The translations under genes and the position numbers were made by a program. Source: Bacteroidaceae bacterium (GTDB taxonomy: Bacteria > Bacteroidota > Bacteroidia > Bacteroidales > Bacteroidaceae). From it: 39,469 nucleotides of DNA. Positions 17,380-27,994 of the stretch are shown here, one piece after another (positions within the stretch are counted from its first letter, which is position 1; the number at the start of each line of letters is the position of its first letter). The stretch covers positions 1-39,469 of the forward strand of contig JAFUVM010000068.1 in assembly GCA_017483665.1 (NCBI GenBank), given 5' to 3'. The notes below the pieces were generated by a model. The model was not told the origin of the DNA, searched no databases, and saw nothing but the letters and a program-made list of their open reading frames with translations.

Positions 17380-20300
17380 TCAGTTCGTTGCCATGATGTT
17401 CAGGATGGTCACGAAGTCTGCGATGTCCACCTTGCCGTCGTGGTTGACGTCGGCATCGGCATTGTACACGCCTTCGGCCATGAAGTTCAGGATGGTCACG
17501 GCATCGGCAATGTCCACCTTGGTGTCGCCGTTCAGGTCGCCCTGCAGGACGCGAACCGTCACCGTATTGTGATTCATATCGAAGGAGATGTGATACTTCA
17601 GTGTCTCGTCGGCAGCGCCTTCCGGCCAGTTCATGTACCACTTGCGGTCTGCTCCGCGAATCAGGTCGCCCTGGGCCACGCCGTTCTCCAGGATGAGCTT
17701 GTTCACGTCGCTGCCGTAGCGGCCTTCGTTCCATCCTCCGCGGGTTGTCGTGGAATAGGGAATGGTGCCGGTGTTGGAGCGGCAGGAGAAGATGGTGAAG
17801 TTGGGATACATGTTCTCCAGAGAGTCGCGATAGAAGGTGACGATGCCTTCGTAGACGCCGTCGCCCTTATGAGACAGGGGTACCATCTCGTCGTTCTTCC
17901 AGCGATGCTTCTGGCCTGCCTGATTGATGACGGAACCTACGACGTAGACATTGTCGTGCCAGTTGTACTCGACGGCTTCAAACTTCGTCTCGCCTGTTGC
18001 GGGATTGAAGGTGACGTTGAACGTGCCGCCCACCATCTGCAGGTCGTTGCCCGCATCCTTGGTCAGGGTGAAGGTGTTGACTGCCGGAGTCACGAAGCGA
18101 CGCGTGCTCTGGTCCACCTTGTAGACCTCGTCCATACGGCTGAGGAAGACGCCTGCACGAGCGTTTGCATTAGCAAGGTTGGCACGGTTCTGCACTTTGA
18201 CGGTAGCCGTCCAGGTGCCGTCTTCCTGCTGCACCATAGGATAGTTCTTGTTGCGGACTGCATAGTTGAGGTCGTTGCCCTCAGCGTCGAGCAGGTCTCC
18301 TTGTACGTAGTAGCCACCGCCCAGAGCGGGATCGTTCAGGATAGACTCACGGTAGTTGCGGGCCTCCTCGTCGGTGAGGTCGCCCATATAGTAGTGGTCG
18401 AATATCGTGTTGGTAGCCTCTGCAAAGGCGTTGCTCAGGTCGGGATCGGTCTCGATGTACTCGTCTGCCTTCGTGTTGCAGTAGTCGCCGATGGAGCGGA
18501 GGTCGTCGTAGGCATCGTAGCTGTCCAGGATGGTGTTGAACTCGTCGTTGAGCTTCTCTATGGCAGCCAGTTTCTCCTCGACGGAACCGGCAGCGTCCAC
18601 GTCAGCCATCAGCGCCTCGATGTTCTCGATGTGGCTCATGCTGTAGAACATATACATCTGCTCTACCTGTCCCCACTTCAGGGCCTCGAGGCGGCTGCGG
18701 AAGTTGTCCATCATGGCAGCGACGGCACTTTCGCTCTGTCCGCAATAGGTCAGCTTGAACTTGCCCCACATGGTCATGCCGCTCTCGTACCAAGGCTTGC
18801 CTGTATTGCGGATGCCCAGACGGAGCTCGCCGCCCTTCACTACGCCGTATACCTTATTAATATAGCGGCCTCCGGCAAAGGCGAAGCTGACAGCCTGGCG
18901 CTGCTCGGGCACGTAGCCGTAGCCCGTGTCGTAGTCCTGAGCCGAGGTGCTCTCGCCGTTATGCGGTGCTTCGGGGTCGCCGGAAGCGTCGTAGCGGCAG
19001 TTCACGCCGTTGATGGCATCGGCATAGAGCACCTGTCCCTTGTAGATGTTCATGACGGGCGTGTAGTAGTCGTTGATGAAGAGGTCGGCGGGCACATAGT
19101 CGTTGCCTTCCATGTCGCCCATGCCGTTGCCGCCGGGACGATAGAAGGCCGGAGCCTCCAGCTCGTAGATGCCGTCGGGTATGTCGGCAATGATGTACTG
19201 CGAAACGCTGAATGCGGTGTTCCACGTACCGGCCACGGGATAGATGTCGGTAAAGCCGGTGTTGGAACTGAAGTTGGAACCGCTGGGGCTCTCGTAGGTG
19301 CGTACGGTCTCCCAGTCCTGGAAGTTGCCGTCGGCGGTGAAGGCTGCGTTCTTGATGATGTTGCTGACGTCGGAGCCTTCGCTGATGCTGGTCATGATGG
19401 CATTATCGTAGAGGCCGCGAACGAACTCAATCTCAGCGGTGAGCTCTTCCTCGCTCAGGGTACGTTCGTCCATGATGTACATATAGGTGCCGTTGGGCAG
19501 TTCCTCGCTGGCCTCGTCGTGCTCGTTCAGATACATGTCGAGCAGGTCGGTGGCTGCGCCGTTGAGGTCGTCACGGTTGGCACGCTCGTCGGCAATTGCC
19601 TGAATGGCGGTCTTGTAGTCCTCGTAAGCGAGGTGGCTCCTGCGGATGAGGTTGGGCGTGCGGGCCAGCACGTCGGATGCCTCCATGATTGCCTCGAGGG
19701 TCGAAGCATCTTCGATGGCGCTCTTTGCCTCCTCGTAAGCTTCCTTGAGGGAAACCTGAGGCTCCAGCAACTCCAGTTCTTCCTGAACGGCTGCAAGCTG
19801 CTGCTGACGGATGAGGTTCAAGTCGCCTGCTGTGAGCTTGTCCAGACGCCAGCTGTCCCATACGGTCCAGTTGCCGTAGAGGTAGAGACTGTTCTCTACG
19901 CCGACGTTGACGCTGTCCTCGGGGCTCTCGATGACGAAGTAGAGAGGCTCGTTCCAGTAGAGGCCGCGGGCGAAGTACTTATTGCAGGCTGTGCGGGAGT
20001 TGGGCACCCACTTGCCTGTATAGTCGCTGAAGTTCTCTGTCTCGCCGACGCGAACTTCCTGGGCGCCCTCCGTGATGTCCACGAAGCGGTTGGCAATCTT
20101 CTTGCCGTTGACCTCTGCGAAGTACTGGCTGCTGTGGTAAAGGGGAGCATATTCTTCGCTGAGCTCGCCTGTCTCGTAGGCGTTATGCTCTGCATTGCCC
20201 CACTGGGCGACGCGGCTCAGACCCTGCACGCGAAGGCGATAGACGCCGGGCTCGAGGTTCTTGATGGTCTGGAAGCTCTCGAACCAATGTACGTTCCAAT

Positions 20301-22551
20301 GTTCTACGACGCTGCTCTCGAAGCCGAGGTTGCTGCCGTCGCCGGAGTTGCGTGTCGTGTAGCCGGTCGTTATGTCGTGGTCGGCATTGGCAAAGACATC
20401 GAGGAAGGGGAAGTCGGGGTCCTGCTGATGGCAGACTTTGCAGAAGCCGTCGGCGAACTGATGGTCGGGCTTGGCGGAGCCTTCGGTGTTGGAATAGATG
20501 ACTTCGTCGCCGACGAACATGCCGTCGCAACGCATCTCGCCGTTTGCATAGACTTGCTTGTGGCCGGGCATGAAGGTGGGGAACTCGTCTTCGCCCAGGT
20601 TCTGGAACCACTGGATGTTCTCCTGGTTGCCGTTCAGCTTATAGCAGAGCGAGCCGTTCTCCACTTCTTCGAACTCGATGATGGCCGTCTGCAGGGGTGT
20701 GCCGTTGACGCTGTAGCAGTTGGTGAAGGTTGCGTTGTCGAAGCGGGCCAGGTACTTGTCGTCGTTCTGAACGCCGCTGACGGTTGCGCTCGACCAGCAG
20801 TTGGTGATGACTGCGCCACTGCTGCCCAGCCATGCACTCAGGGCGCCGTTCTCCATGACGGTGGAGCCGGAGATGAAGCCTGTGACGTAGCAGTTGGTCA
20901 TGTGGATGTGGGCCTGCGAACCTGTGTTGCAGCCCAGGATGCCGCCTGCGCCAGACCTCGAGCAGCTGACGTCGCCTTCGAAGGCCAGGTTCTCCAGGTA
21001 GATGTCGCCGGGAGCCGTAGAGCCGCCGATGAAGCCGGCATTGCCTGTTGCCACGATGAAGCAGGTGGCGTCGGCACGAAGGTTGCGGACCGTAGCGCCG
21101 CCGTTCAGGAAGTTGATGAAGCCGACCCACTCCTCTGCCTCGCGCCAGCTCATGTCCATGTTGCTGATGGTGTGGAAGCCGCCGTCGAAGATGCCCTTGA
21201 AGCCGTGGTCGCGGTCTGCGATGCCGGCAAAGTCGGGATACTCGGTGAAGTCGAGGTCGCTATTCAGCTTGGCATTCACCTCAACGTTGCCTGCCTTGAC
21301 GAAATCGGCAAACCAGCAGACGTCCACTTCGTTGTTCAGCTGATAGAAGCCGTCCTCTATCTTGCAGAAGTCGTCGCTGATTGCGCCGCAGTTGATGCAA
21401 TGCCAGTCGCCCTCGTCGTATTCGTGAGGCGGACGGACAGGCTCGACGGGGTCGTTCGTATAGCTGCCGCCTTCGATGGGCGTACCGTCGCAAAGCAGCT
21501 CGCCCTGCAGGTAGACCTGCTTGCTGGTGCTGAAGGGCATGGGATATTCGTCCACGCCGATGGTCTGCCAGTAGACTATCTCGCCGGCCAAAGCGTTGAT
21601 GGCATAGGCAAGCTTGCCGCTTGTCACGTCCTCGGCTGTGAACTCGTGGTCGATGTACTGGAAGTTCAGCTCGTTGCCGCTCAGGTCGTATGTGTTCACA
21701 CAGCAGTCTCTGCTCATGCGGACCACGCCGCGACCGTTGGCGTCGATGCCTTCCACCTGACCGATGTTGATGCAGTTCTTGACGATGGTAGAGCCGTTGT
21801 CGCCCAGCCAACCGGAGATGCCGGCCGACTCGTATTCGCCGTTGCTGTTGCCCAGAGCCGTGATGGTGCCGGTGTTGACACAGTTCGAAATCTTCCAGAT
21901 AGGATGATTGCTTGTGCTGCCACCGGTGATGCCGCCTGCATTCTTTGTCGTTGTGGTGATGCTGGCTTCGTTCACACAGTTCATGATGACAATCTCCATT
22001 GCATTGTTCTGGCCTGTGCCCGTGATGCCGCCAGTACGCAAAGCGCCTGTGATAGAGCAGCTCTTGTCGATGATGAGGTTCTTGATGACTGTACCCTTGC
22101 CGCGTGAGTTCGGATTGCCGCGCAGGTCGCCGAAGAAGCCCTGACGCTCGTCGTTCGGACGGTTGATAATCATGTTCTTGATGCGATGTCCTTGGCCGTC
22201 GAACGTGGCGTTGTACTTTTTGCCGTCGTTCGGACCGATGGGTCGGTGCAGGTTCTCGACGTTCTCGAAGTCGATGTCGTTCATTAGCTTGCAGTCCAGG
22301 TCGAGGATTCCGCCGGCAACCTGGTCGGAAATCCATTCCACGTTGCCTGCATTGTAGAGCATGTAGAAGCCGTCGGCATCCTGCTGCGGAGCTTCGAAGT
22401 GCGCGTCGCATTCGTCGTGCATCGTACAGATACCGTTCACGTACCCGTGGTCGTCAGCGAATGCAGCCGTCCCCGAAAGCCACATCAGGCCGAGAATGGC
22501 AAGAGCTCCGGCTTTGCATCGCGAGCAAAGCAAAGAAGTAATCTTTCTCAT
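17380..22551 (-). CDS. Giant secreted dockerin-containing protein
   Basis: A 1723-residue exported protein with signal peptide (about 1-32, ending TAAFA). Residues about 40-370 and 385-700 are two similar blocks, each opening with a short Cys-containing motif and a DGFYxLxNAxxVxWxxD segment, followed by GLUG-like beta-helix repeats (GGITG, GGIT, NCVN, NCYV). About 735-930 and 1110-1300 look like carbohydrate-binding-type beta sandwiches (ending WRLDKLTAG and WGKFKLTYCG). Helical FIVAR-like linkers follow each (about 930-1050, 1300-1440). The last 53 residues are a type I dockerin with two calcium loops (DLNGDTKVDIAD, DVNHDGKVDIAD). No catalytic domain is recognised. A role in polysaccharide or host-glycan binding is inferred; no cohesin gene is in the window. 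Confidence 0.85.
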   Translation of the reverse strand: MRKITSLLCSRCKAGALAILGLMWLSGTAAFADDHGYVNGICTMHDECDAHFEAPQQDADGFYMLYNAGNVEWISDQVAGGILDLDCKLMNDIDFENVENLHRPIGPNDGKKYNATFDGQGHRIKNMIINRPNDERQGFFGDLRGNPNSRGKGTVIKNLIIDKSCSITGALRTGGITGTGQNNAMEIVIMNCVNEASITTTTKNAGGITGGSTSNHPIWKISNCVNTGTITALGNSNGEYESAGISGWLGDNGSTIVKNCINIGQVEGIDANGRGVVRMSRDCCVNTYDLSGNELNFQYIDHEFTAEDVTSGKLAYAINALAGEIVYWQTIGVDEYPMPFSTSKQVYLQGELLCDGTPIEGGSYTNDPVEPVRPPHEYDEGDWHCINCGAISDDFCKIEDGFYQLNNEVDVCWFADFVKAGNVEVNAKLNSDLDFTEYPDFAGIADRDHGFKGIFDGGFHTISNMDMSWREAEEWVGFINFLNGGATVRNLRADATCFIVATGNAGFIGGSTAPGDIYLENLAFEGDVSCSRSGAGGILGCNTGSQAHIHMTNCYVTGFISGSTVMENGALSAWLGSSGAVITNCWSSATVSGVQNDDKYLARFDNATFTNCYSVNGTPLQTAIIEFEEVENGSLCYKLNGNQENIQWFQNLGEDEFPTFMPGHKQVYANGEMRCDGMFVGDEVIYSNTEGSAKPDHQFADGFCKVCHQQDPDFPFLDVFANADHDITTGYTTRNSGDGSNLGFESSVVEHWNVHWFESFQTIKNLEPGVYRLRVQGLSRVAQWGNAEHNAYETGELSEEYAPLYHSSQYFAEVNGKKIANRFVDITEGAQEVRVGETENFSDYTGKWVPNSRTACNKYFARGLYWNEPLYFVIESPEDSVNVGVENSLYLYGNWTVWDSWRLDKLTAGDLNLIRQQQLAAVQEELELLEPQVSLKEAYEEAKSAIEDASTLEAIMEASDVLARTPNLIRRSHLAYEDYKTAIQAIADERANRDDLNGAATDLLDMYLNEHDEASEELPNGTYMYIMDERTLSEEELTAEIEFVRGLYDNAIMTSISEGSDVSNIIKNAAFTADGNFQDWETVRTYESPSGSNFSSNTGFTDIYPVAGTWNTAFSVSQYIIADIPDGIYELEAPAFYRPGGNGMGDMEGNDYVPADLFINDYYTPVMNIYKGQVLYADAINGVNCRYDASGDPEAPHNGESTSAQDYDTGYGYVPEQRQAVSFAFAGGRYINKVYGVVKGGELRLGIRNTGKPWYESGMTMWGKFKLTYCGQSESAVAAMMDNFRSRLEALKWGQVEQMYMFYSMSHIENIEALMADVDAAGSVEEKLAAIEKLNDEFNTILDSYDAYDDLRSIGDYCNTKADEYIETDPDLSNAFAEATNTIFDHYYMGDLTDEEARNYRESILNDPALGGGYYVQGDLLDAEGNDLNYAVRNKNYPMVQQEDGTWTATVKVQNRANLANANARAGVFLSRMDEVYKVDQSTRRFVTPAVNTFTLTKDAGNDLQMVGGTFNVTFNPATGETKFEAVEYNWHDNVYVVGSVINQAGQKHRWKNDEMVPLSHKGDGVYEGIVTFYRDSLENMYPNFTIFSCRSNTGTIPYSTTTRGGWNEGRYGSDVNKLILENGVAQGDLIRGADRKWYMNWPEGAADETLKYHISFDMNHNTVTVRVLQGDLNGDTKVDIADAVTILNFMAEGVYNADADVNHDGKVDIADFVTILNIMATN

Positions 22552-22623
22552 TGATTCGTTTTGTTTAGTTAGTAAATATGTGTTTGTTGTTCTGTTTTCA
22601 GTTCTTTTGCAAAGAAATCGTCA

Positions 22624-22631
22624 CAAAAGTA
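22624..22631 (-). promoter_or_regulatory. -7 element of the dockerin gene
   Basis: TACTTTTG on the minus strand, 72 bases before the dockerin-protein ATG. No clear -33 box was found. Confidence 0.55.
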
Positions 22632-22735
22632 CAAAATTATTATGGTAATTTGATAAATAAAGACAAGAAAGGGTACGTTTTTAACCATAATTAACACTGT
22701 ATTTTCCTTCCCGACGTGCCACAAAACTATTTCCA

Positions 22736-22815
22736 GGGCTTGGAAATAAATTTCAAAGCCACTAAAATATATTTCCAAGCCTCTGAAATATATTTCCGAG
22801 CCACTGAAAAAGTTT
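22736..22815. repeat. 21-base repeat block, second copy
   Basis: Three TTTC(C/A) words recur at 22751, 22772 and 22793 with period 21, ending in CCACTGAAAAAGTTTTA that is also the right end of the block at 2661-2754. The strong inverted arms of the first copy are only partly kept here. Confidence 0.85.
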
Positions 22816-22935
22816 TATACCACGGGGTGAGGAAATTGTTTCCACGCGGCGAGGAATTTGTTTCCCCGCGGCGAGGGAATTGACTGCACTTGCAGCTCCA
22901 TGCTCCGCCCTTTGCAATCGGCTGCGAAAGAGCGG

Positions 22936-23199
22936 CTAATCGAACAGTTTCTTCCAGAGCCACAGCACCGCCACCGCTCCGACCACACAGAACACGAAGT
23001 TCGTGAAATATCCCTTCCCGAGCAGCTCTATGTTCAGCAGATGGCTGATGAACGATCCGGCATAGCTGCCTACGATGCCCATGATGAGGTTCATGCAGCA
23101 TCCCTTGCCCTCGCCGCTCATGATGCGGTTGGCAATGTAACCGATGAAGATGCCTGTCAGTATCGGCCAGGCCGTGAATTCTGCGATGTGTTCAAACAT
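22936..23199 (-). CDS. GlsB/YeaQ/YmgE-family membrane protein
   Basis: An 87-residue inner-membrane protein with three hydrophobic segments: WPILTGIFIGYIANRIM (about 11-27), LIMGIVGSYAGSFISHLL (about 38-55) and FVFCVVGAVAVLWLW (about 68-82). The glycine pattern GxIAxxIMxG...G...NLIxGIxGxxxG is that of the transglycosylase-associated (Tgly_assoc) family, often linked to envelope or acid stress; the biochemical role is unknown. It lies after the terminator of the tRNA operon, so it probably has its own promoter, which I could not identify. Confidence 0.87.
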   Translation of the reverse strand: MFEHIAEFTAWPILTGIFIGYIANRIMSGEGKGCCMNLIMGIVGSYAGSFISHLLNIELLGKGYFTNFVFCVVGAVAVLWLWKKLFD

Positions 23200-23245
23200 A
23201 TCCCTTGACTTTTATTTGTGATGCTTCGTTCGATACGGTAGATAT

Positions 23246-23279
23246 AAAAAAAGATTCCTAATCTCACGACTAAGAATCT
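23246..23279 (-). terminator. Terminator of the tRNA operon
   Basis: On the minus strand a nine-base stem (23271-23279 with 23252-23260, one G-T pair) is followed by a run of seven T. It lies 45 bases after tRNA-Asp. Confidence 0.88.
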
Positions 23280-23323
23280 CAACCTTAAAAATCTAATACC
23301 ATGAAAAACACTTTTTGCTTTTG

Positions 23324-23397
23324 CGGTGCGGACGGGACTCGAACCCGCGACCCCTAGCGTGACAGGCTAGTATTCTAACCAGCTGAACTACCGCACC
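23324..23397 (-). tRNA. tRNA-Asp (GTC)
   Basis: A 74-base cloverleaf: acceptor GGTGCGG pairs with CCGCACC, G discriminator, T-loop TTCGAGT. The anticodon GTC is at 23361-23363. CCA is not encoded. It is the last gene of the five-tRNA operon. Confidence 0.95.
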
Positions 23398-23419
23398 GTT
23401 TGGTATCAACATTAAGAAG

Positions 23420-23492
<73 letters not shown>

Positions 23493-23500
23493 ATTATCTG

Positions 23501-23583
23501 TGGGCAGGGACAGATTCGAACTGCCGAAGCCGTGAGGCAACAGATTTACAGTCTGCCCGTTTTAACCACTTACCTACCTACCC
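23501..23583 (-). tRNA. tRNA-Tyr (GTA)
   Basis: An 83-base class II tRNA with a long variable arm. Acceptor GGGTAGG pairs with CCTGCCC (one G-T), A discriminator, and the loop CTGTAAA gives anticodon GTA. Third gene of the operon. Confidence 0.93.
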
Positions 23584-23610
23584 CCAGTCCACTGACTTTC
23601 GCCAGACTTG

Positions 23611-23684
23611 TGACTCCTGCGGGATTCAAACCCACAACCTTTTGATCCGTAGTCAAATGCTCTATTCAGTTGAGCTAAGGAGCC
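23611..23684 (-). tRNA. tRNA-Arg (ACG)
   Basis: A 74-base cloverleaf. Acceptor GGCTCCT pairs with AGGAGTC (one G-T), A discriminator; loop CTACGGA gives anticodon ACG, whose A34 would be edited to inosine by TadA. Second gene of the operon. Confidence 0.94.
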
Positions 23685-23691
23685 ATCCGGG

Positions 23692-23766
23692 TGGGCGCTG
23701 AGGGATTCGAACCCCCGACCCTCTGCTTGTAAGGCAGACGCTCTGAACCAGCTGAGCTAAGCGCCC
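23692..23766 (-). tRNA. tRNA-Val (TAC)
   Basis: A 75-base cloverleaf with perfect acceptor GGGCGCT/AGCGCCC, A discriminator and loop CTTACAA giving anticodon TAC. It is the first gene of the operon, 53 bases after the -7 box. Confidence 0.95.
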
Positions 23767-23818
23767 AATTCAATCGTTCGGGAAGTCACGCCTGACCGTC
23801 CTCTCTTGAATTGCGTTG

Positions 23819-23849
23819 CAAAGGTACGGCATTTCCCTGAACTGACAAA
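23819..23849 (-). promoter_or_regulatory. Promoter of the tRNA operon
   Basis: On the minus strand TTTG (23846-23849), a 19-base spacer and TACCTTTG (23819-23826) give a textbook Bacteroidetes promoter. Confidence 0.88.
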
Positions 23850-23949
23850 ATAATTTGATGTTTTTTTTCGGAAAAAGTGCAAATACGGCTTCCTATACAT
23901 TATATTTATATCGCGAACGCGCGCGAAGGGCACTTTCTGCACCTACATA

Positions 23950-23981
23950 TTTGGTGTTTTCTGCCTTTCTTCGTAACTTTG
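23950..23981 (+). promoter_or_regulatory. Promoter of the M18 aminopeptidase
   Basis: TTTG (23950-23953), a 20-base spacer and TAACTTTG (23974-23981). The leader before the ATG is about 95 bases and contains the heptamer array. Confidence 0.85.
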
Positions 23982-24033
23982 CACACGAAAAGAGAATCAC
24001 AGGCAAAAGGACAAAACAAAGTCCTTCAGCTGC

Positions 24034-24089
24034 GAACCATAAACGATGAACTCTGAACTATAAACTATGAACTCTGAACTATGAACTCC
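24034..24089. repeat. Heptamer array running into the M18 gene
   Basis: Eight 7-base units of (G/A)AAC(T/C)(A/C)T type follow each other. The last one and a half contain the start codon (24081) and codons Asn-Ser. In-frame alternative ATGs within the array run into stops, so 24081 is the start. Confidence 0.88.
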
Positions 24090-25388
24090 ATTAAAGCCCT
24101 TCTCCACTTCCTCGACGAATCGCCGGTGAACTTCCTGGCCGTCGAAACCATCAGCAAGCGACTCGAAGAGGCTGGCTTCCAACGCCTGGATGCAGCCGAC
24201 AGGCTCAGCGACATAAAGCCCGGCCGCCAGTTCTTCCTGACGAAGAACGACTCATCCGTCTATGCCTTCCGCATCGGCACAGAGCCGCTCGGCGAGGCCG
24301 GCTTCCACATCATCTGCGCACATTGCGACTCGCCCACCTTCCGCATCAAGCCCAACGCCGAGATGACCGGCGGAGGCGGCATCGTCCGTCTCAACACAGA
24401 GGTCTACGGCGGCCCCATCATGAGCACTTGGTTCGACCGCCCGCTCACCATTGCAGGCCGCGTCATCGTGCGCTCCTCCGAGGTCATGCACCCCACCACA
24501 CTCCTCCTGCACGTTCGCCGTCCCCTCCTGCAAATCAGCAACCTTGCCATCCACTTCAACCGTCAGGTGAACGACGGCGTGAAGCTCAGCAAGCAGAAGG
24601 ACATGCTGCCCATCCTCGGCATCATCACCGACGAACTGGAACGCGGCAACCTGCTCATCAATCTGATCTGCGGGGAGCTGAAAGTGAAGCAGGGAGACAT
24701 CCTCGACTTCGACCTCTACCTGGCCGACGCCACGCCAGCCTGCACCTTCGGCATACACGACGAGTTCATCTCCAGCGGACGCCTCGACGACCTCAGCATG
24801 GTGCATGCCGGACTGCAAGCCCTCTTGCAAAGCGGAGGAGAGACGCCGCGGGTGACACAAGTGCTTGCCATCTTCGACAATGAGGAGACCGGCTCGCAGA
24901 CAAAGCAAGGCGCAGGCAGTCCCTTCCTGGCAAGCCTCATCGAGCGCATCGTGCTGGCTCAAGACGGTACAAAGGAGGACTTCCACCGGAGCATCGAAAA
25001 GGCGTTCATGGTCTCTGCCGACAATGCGCATGCCTGGCACCCGAACTACAGCGAGAAGTACGACCCGACGAACCACCCCGTGCTCGGCGGCGGCCCGGTC
25101 ATCAAGTTCAACGCCGCCCAGAAGTACGCCAGCGATGCCGTCTCGGCAGCCGTCTTTGCAGGCATCTGCGAGAAGGCGGGCGTGCCCTGCCAGCGTTTCG
25201 TCAACCACAGCGACGTGGCCGGCGGCAGCACCCTTGGCAACATCCTTGCCTCTTCCCTACCCCTCCGCGGCGTCGACATGGGCAACCCCTTGCTCGCCAT
25301 GCACAGCTGCCGCGAGACAGCCGCCGCCGCCGACCACCTCTATTGCATCGAAGCCTTCAGGACTTTCTACGAATACGAAGAGAAATAG
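24081..25388 (+). CDS. M18-family aminopeptidase
   Basis: A 435-residue zinc aminopeptidase, related to aspartyl aminopeptidase, which trims N-terminal (often acidic) residues from peptides in the cytoplasm. Family motifs: CAHCDSPTFRIKP (about 79-91, first zinc histidine and aspartate-containing HxD), LDDLSMVHAG (about 234-243), IFDNEETGSQTKQGA (about 265-279, catalytic glutamates), SADNAHAWHPNYSEKYDP (about 314-331), and the final HSCRE (about 410-414). The start is placed at 24081 inside the heptamer array. It has a clear promoter and converges on ligA, with a hairpin between them. Confidence 0.94.
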   Translation: MNSIKALLHFLDESPVNFLAVETISKRLEEAGFQRLDAADRLSDIKPGRQFFLTKNDSSVYAFRIGTEPLGEAGFHIICAHCDSPTFRIKPNAEMTGGGGIVRLNTEVYGGPIMSTWFDRPLTIAGRVIVRSSEVMHPTTLLLHVRRPLLQISNLAIHFNRQVNDGVKLSKQKDMLPILGIITDELERGNLLINLICGELKVKQGDILDFDLYLADATPACTFGIHDEFISSGRLDDLSMVHAGLQALLQSGGETPRVTQVLAIFDNEETGSQTKQGAGSPFLASLIERIVLAQDGTKEDFHRSIEKAFMVSADNAHAWHPNYSEKYDPTNHPVLGGGPVIKFNAAQKYASDAVSAAVFAGICEKAGVPCQRFVNHSDVAGGSTLGNILASSLPLRGVDMGNPLLAMHSCRETAAAADHLYCIEAFRTFYEYEEK

Positions 25389-25405
25389 ACTAACCAAGAA
25401 CAAAG

Positions 25406-27588
<2,183 letters not shown>

Positions 27589-27628
27589 CTATGTCGGCTC
27601 TTTGCTCATACATTATTCAAATATGGCA

Positions 27629-27660
27629 CAAAGTTACGAAATTACGGGCAAAAAACCAAA
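27629..27660 (-). promoter_or_regulatory. Promoter of ligA
   Basis: On the minus strand TTTG (27657-27660), a 20-base spacer and TAACTTTG (27629-27636). The leader before the GTG start is about 75 bases. Confidence 0.82.
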
Positions 27661-27722
27661 TTTATCTGTGCTTTTCCGAGCGAGAGTTACTGCGGCATGG
27701 CAAAACACCCCGGTTCGCTTCG

Positions 27723-27828
27723 AAAATAAACGCGAGGCGCTTCCGAAATAAACGCGAGGCGCTTCCAAAATAAGCGCGAGGCGCTTCCAAAATAAGCGCG
27801 AGACGCTTCTGAGATAAGCGCAGGCCGC
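27723..27828. repeat. 22-base tandem repeat, plus-oriented copy
   Basis: Nearly five units of AAAATAARCGCGAGGCGCTT plus CC, exact period 22 (the T of AATAA falls at 27727, 27749, 27771, 27793, 27815). Units decay toward the right. Same family as 17195-17278 in reverse orientation. No spacers, so not a CRISPR array. Confidence 0.92.
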
Positions 27829-27895
27829 GATTCATCTATTACCATTTGTGTCAGCTGCGACAAACGTGCGCCATTTCATAAAAACCACGAGAAAG

Positions 27896-27927
27896 TTTGG
27901 CTATATCGCGGAAAAGCTTTATTTTTG
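27896..27927 (+). promoter_or_regulatory. Promoter of the mutT-MBL-GH116 genes
   Basis: TTTG (27896-27899), a 20-base spacer and TATTTTTG (27920-27927). Confidence 0.75.
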
Positions 27928-27994
27928 CAGGACGAAACACGAGAAGCAGCAAAACATGATGCTGCGGCATTTGGACTGTCGTAAACGAGGACGC

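Larger units (their letters stand above)
22552..22935. other. Intergenic region upstream of the dockerin gene
   Basis: No gene is seen. It holds a roughly 70-base AT-rich leader, a minus-strand -7 element at 22624-22631, the 21-base repeat block at 22736-22815, and two GAGGAATTTGTTTCC-like repeats near 22830-22870. The glsB-like gene ends at the right edge. Confidence 0.75.
23767..24080. other. Divergent intergenic region tRNA operon / M18 peptidase
   Basis: No gene is seen. The region holds back-to-back promoters (23819-23849 minus, 23950-23981 plus) and the heptamer array at 24034-24089 that ends inside the peptidase gene. Confidence 0.85.

Noticed and set aside
17374..22107. A 1577-codon open frame antisense to the dockerin gene.
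   Set aside because: Its composition (Val, Ala, His, Asp-rich, no domain or membrane pattern) is that of a shadow of a GC-rich gene that avoids certain codons, while the other strand encodes recognisable domains and a signal peptide.
22727..23101. Minus-strand 124-codon frame overlapping the GlsB-like gene.
   Set aside because: It reads the GlsB gene in the wrong frame and then the 21-base repeats.
27723..27828. Possible CRISPR array.
   Set aside because: Units are adjacent with no spacers and no cas genes are present.
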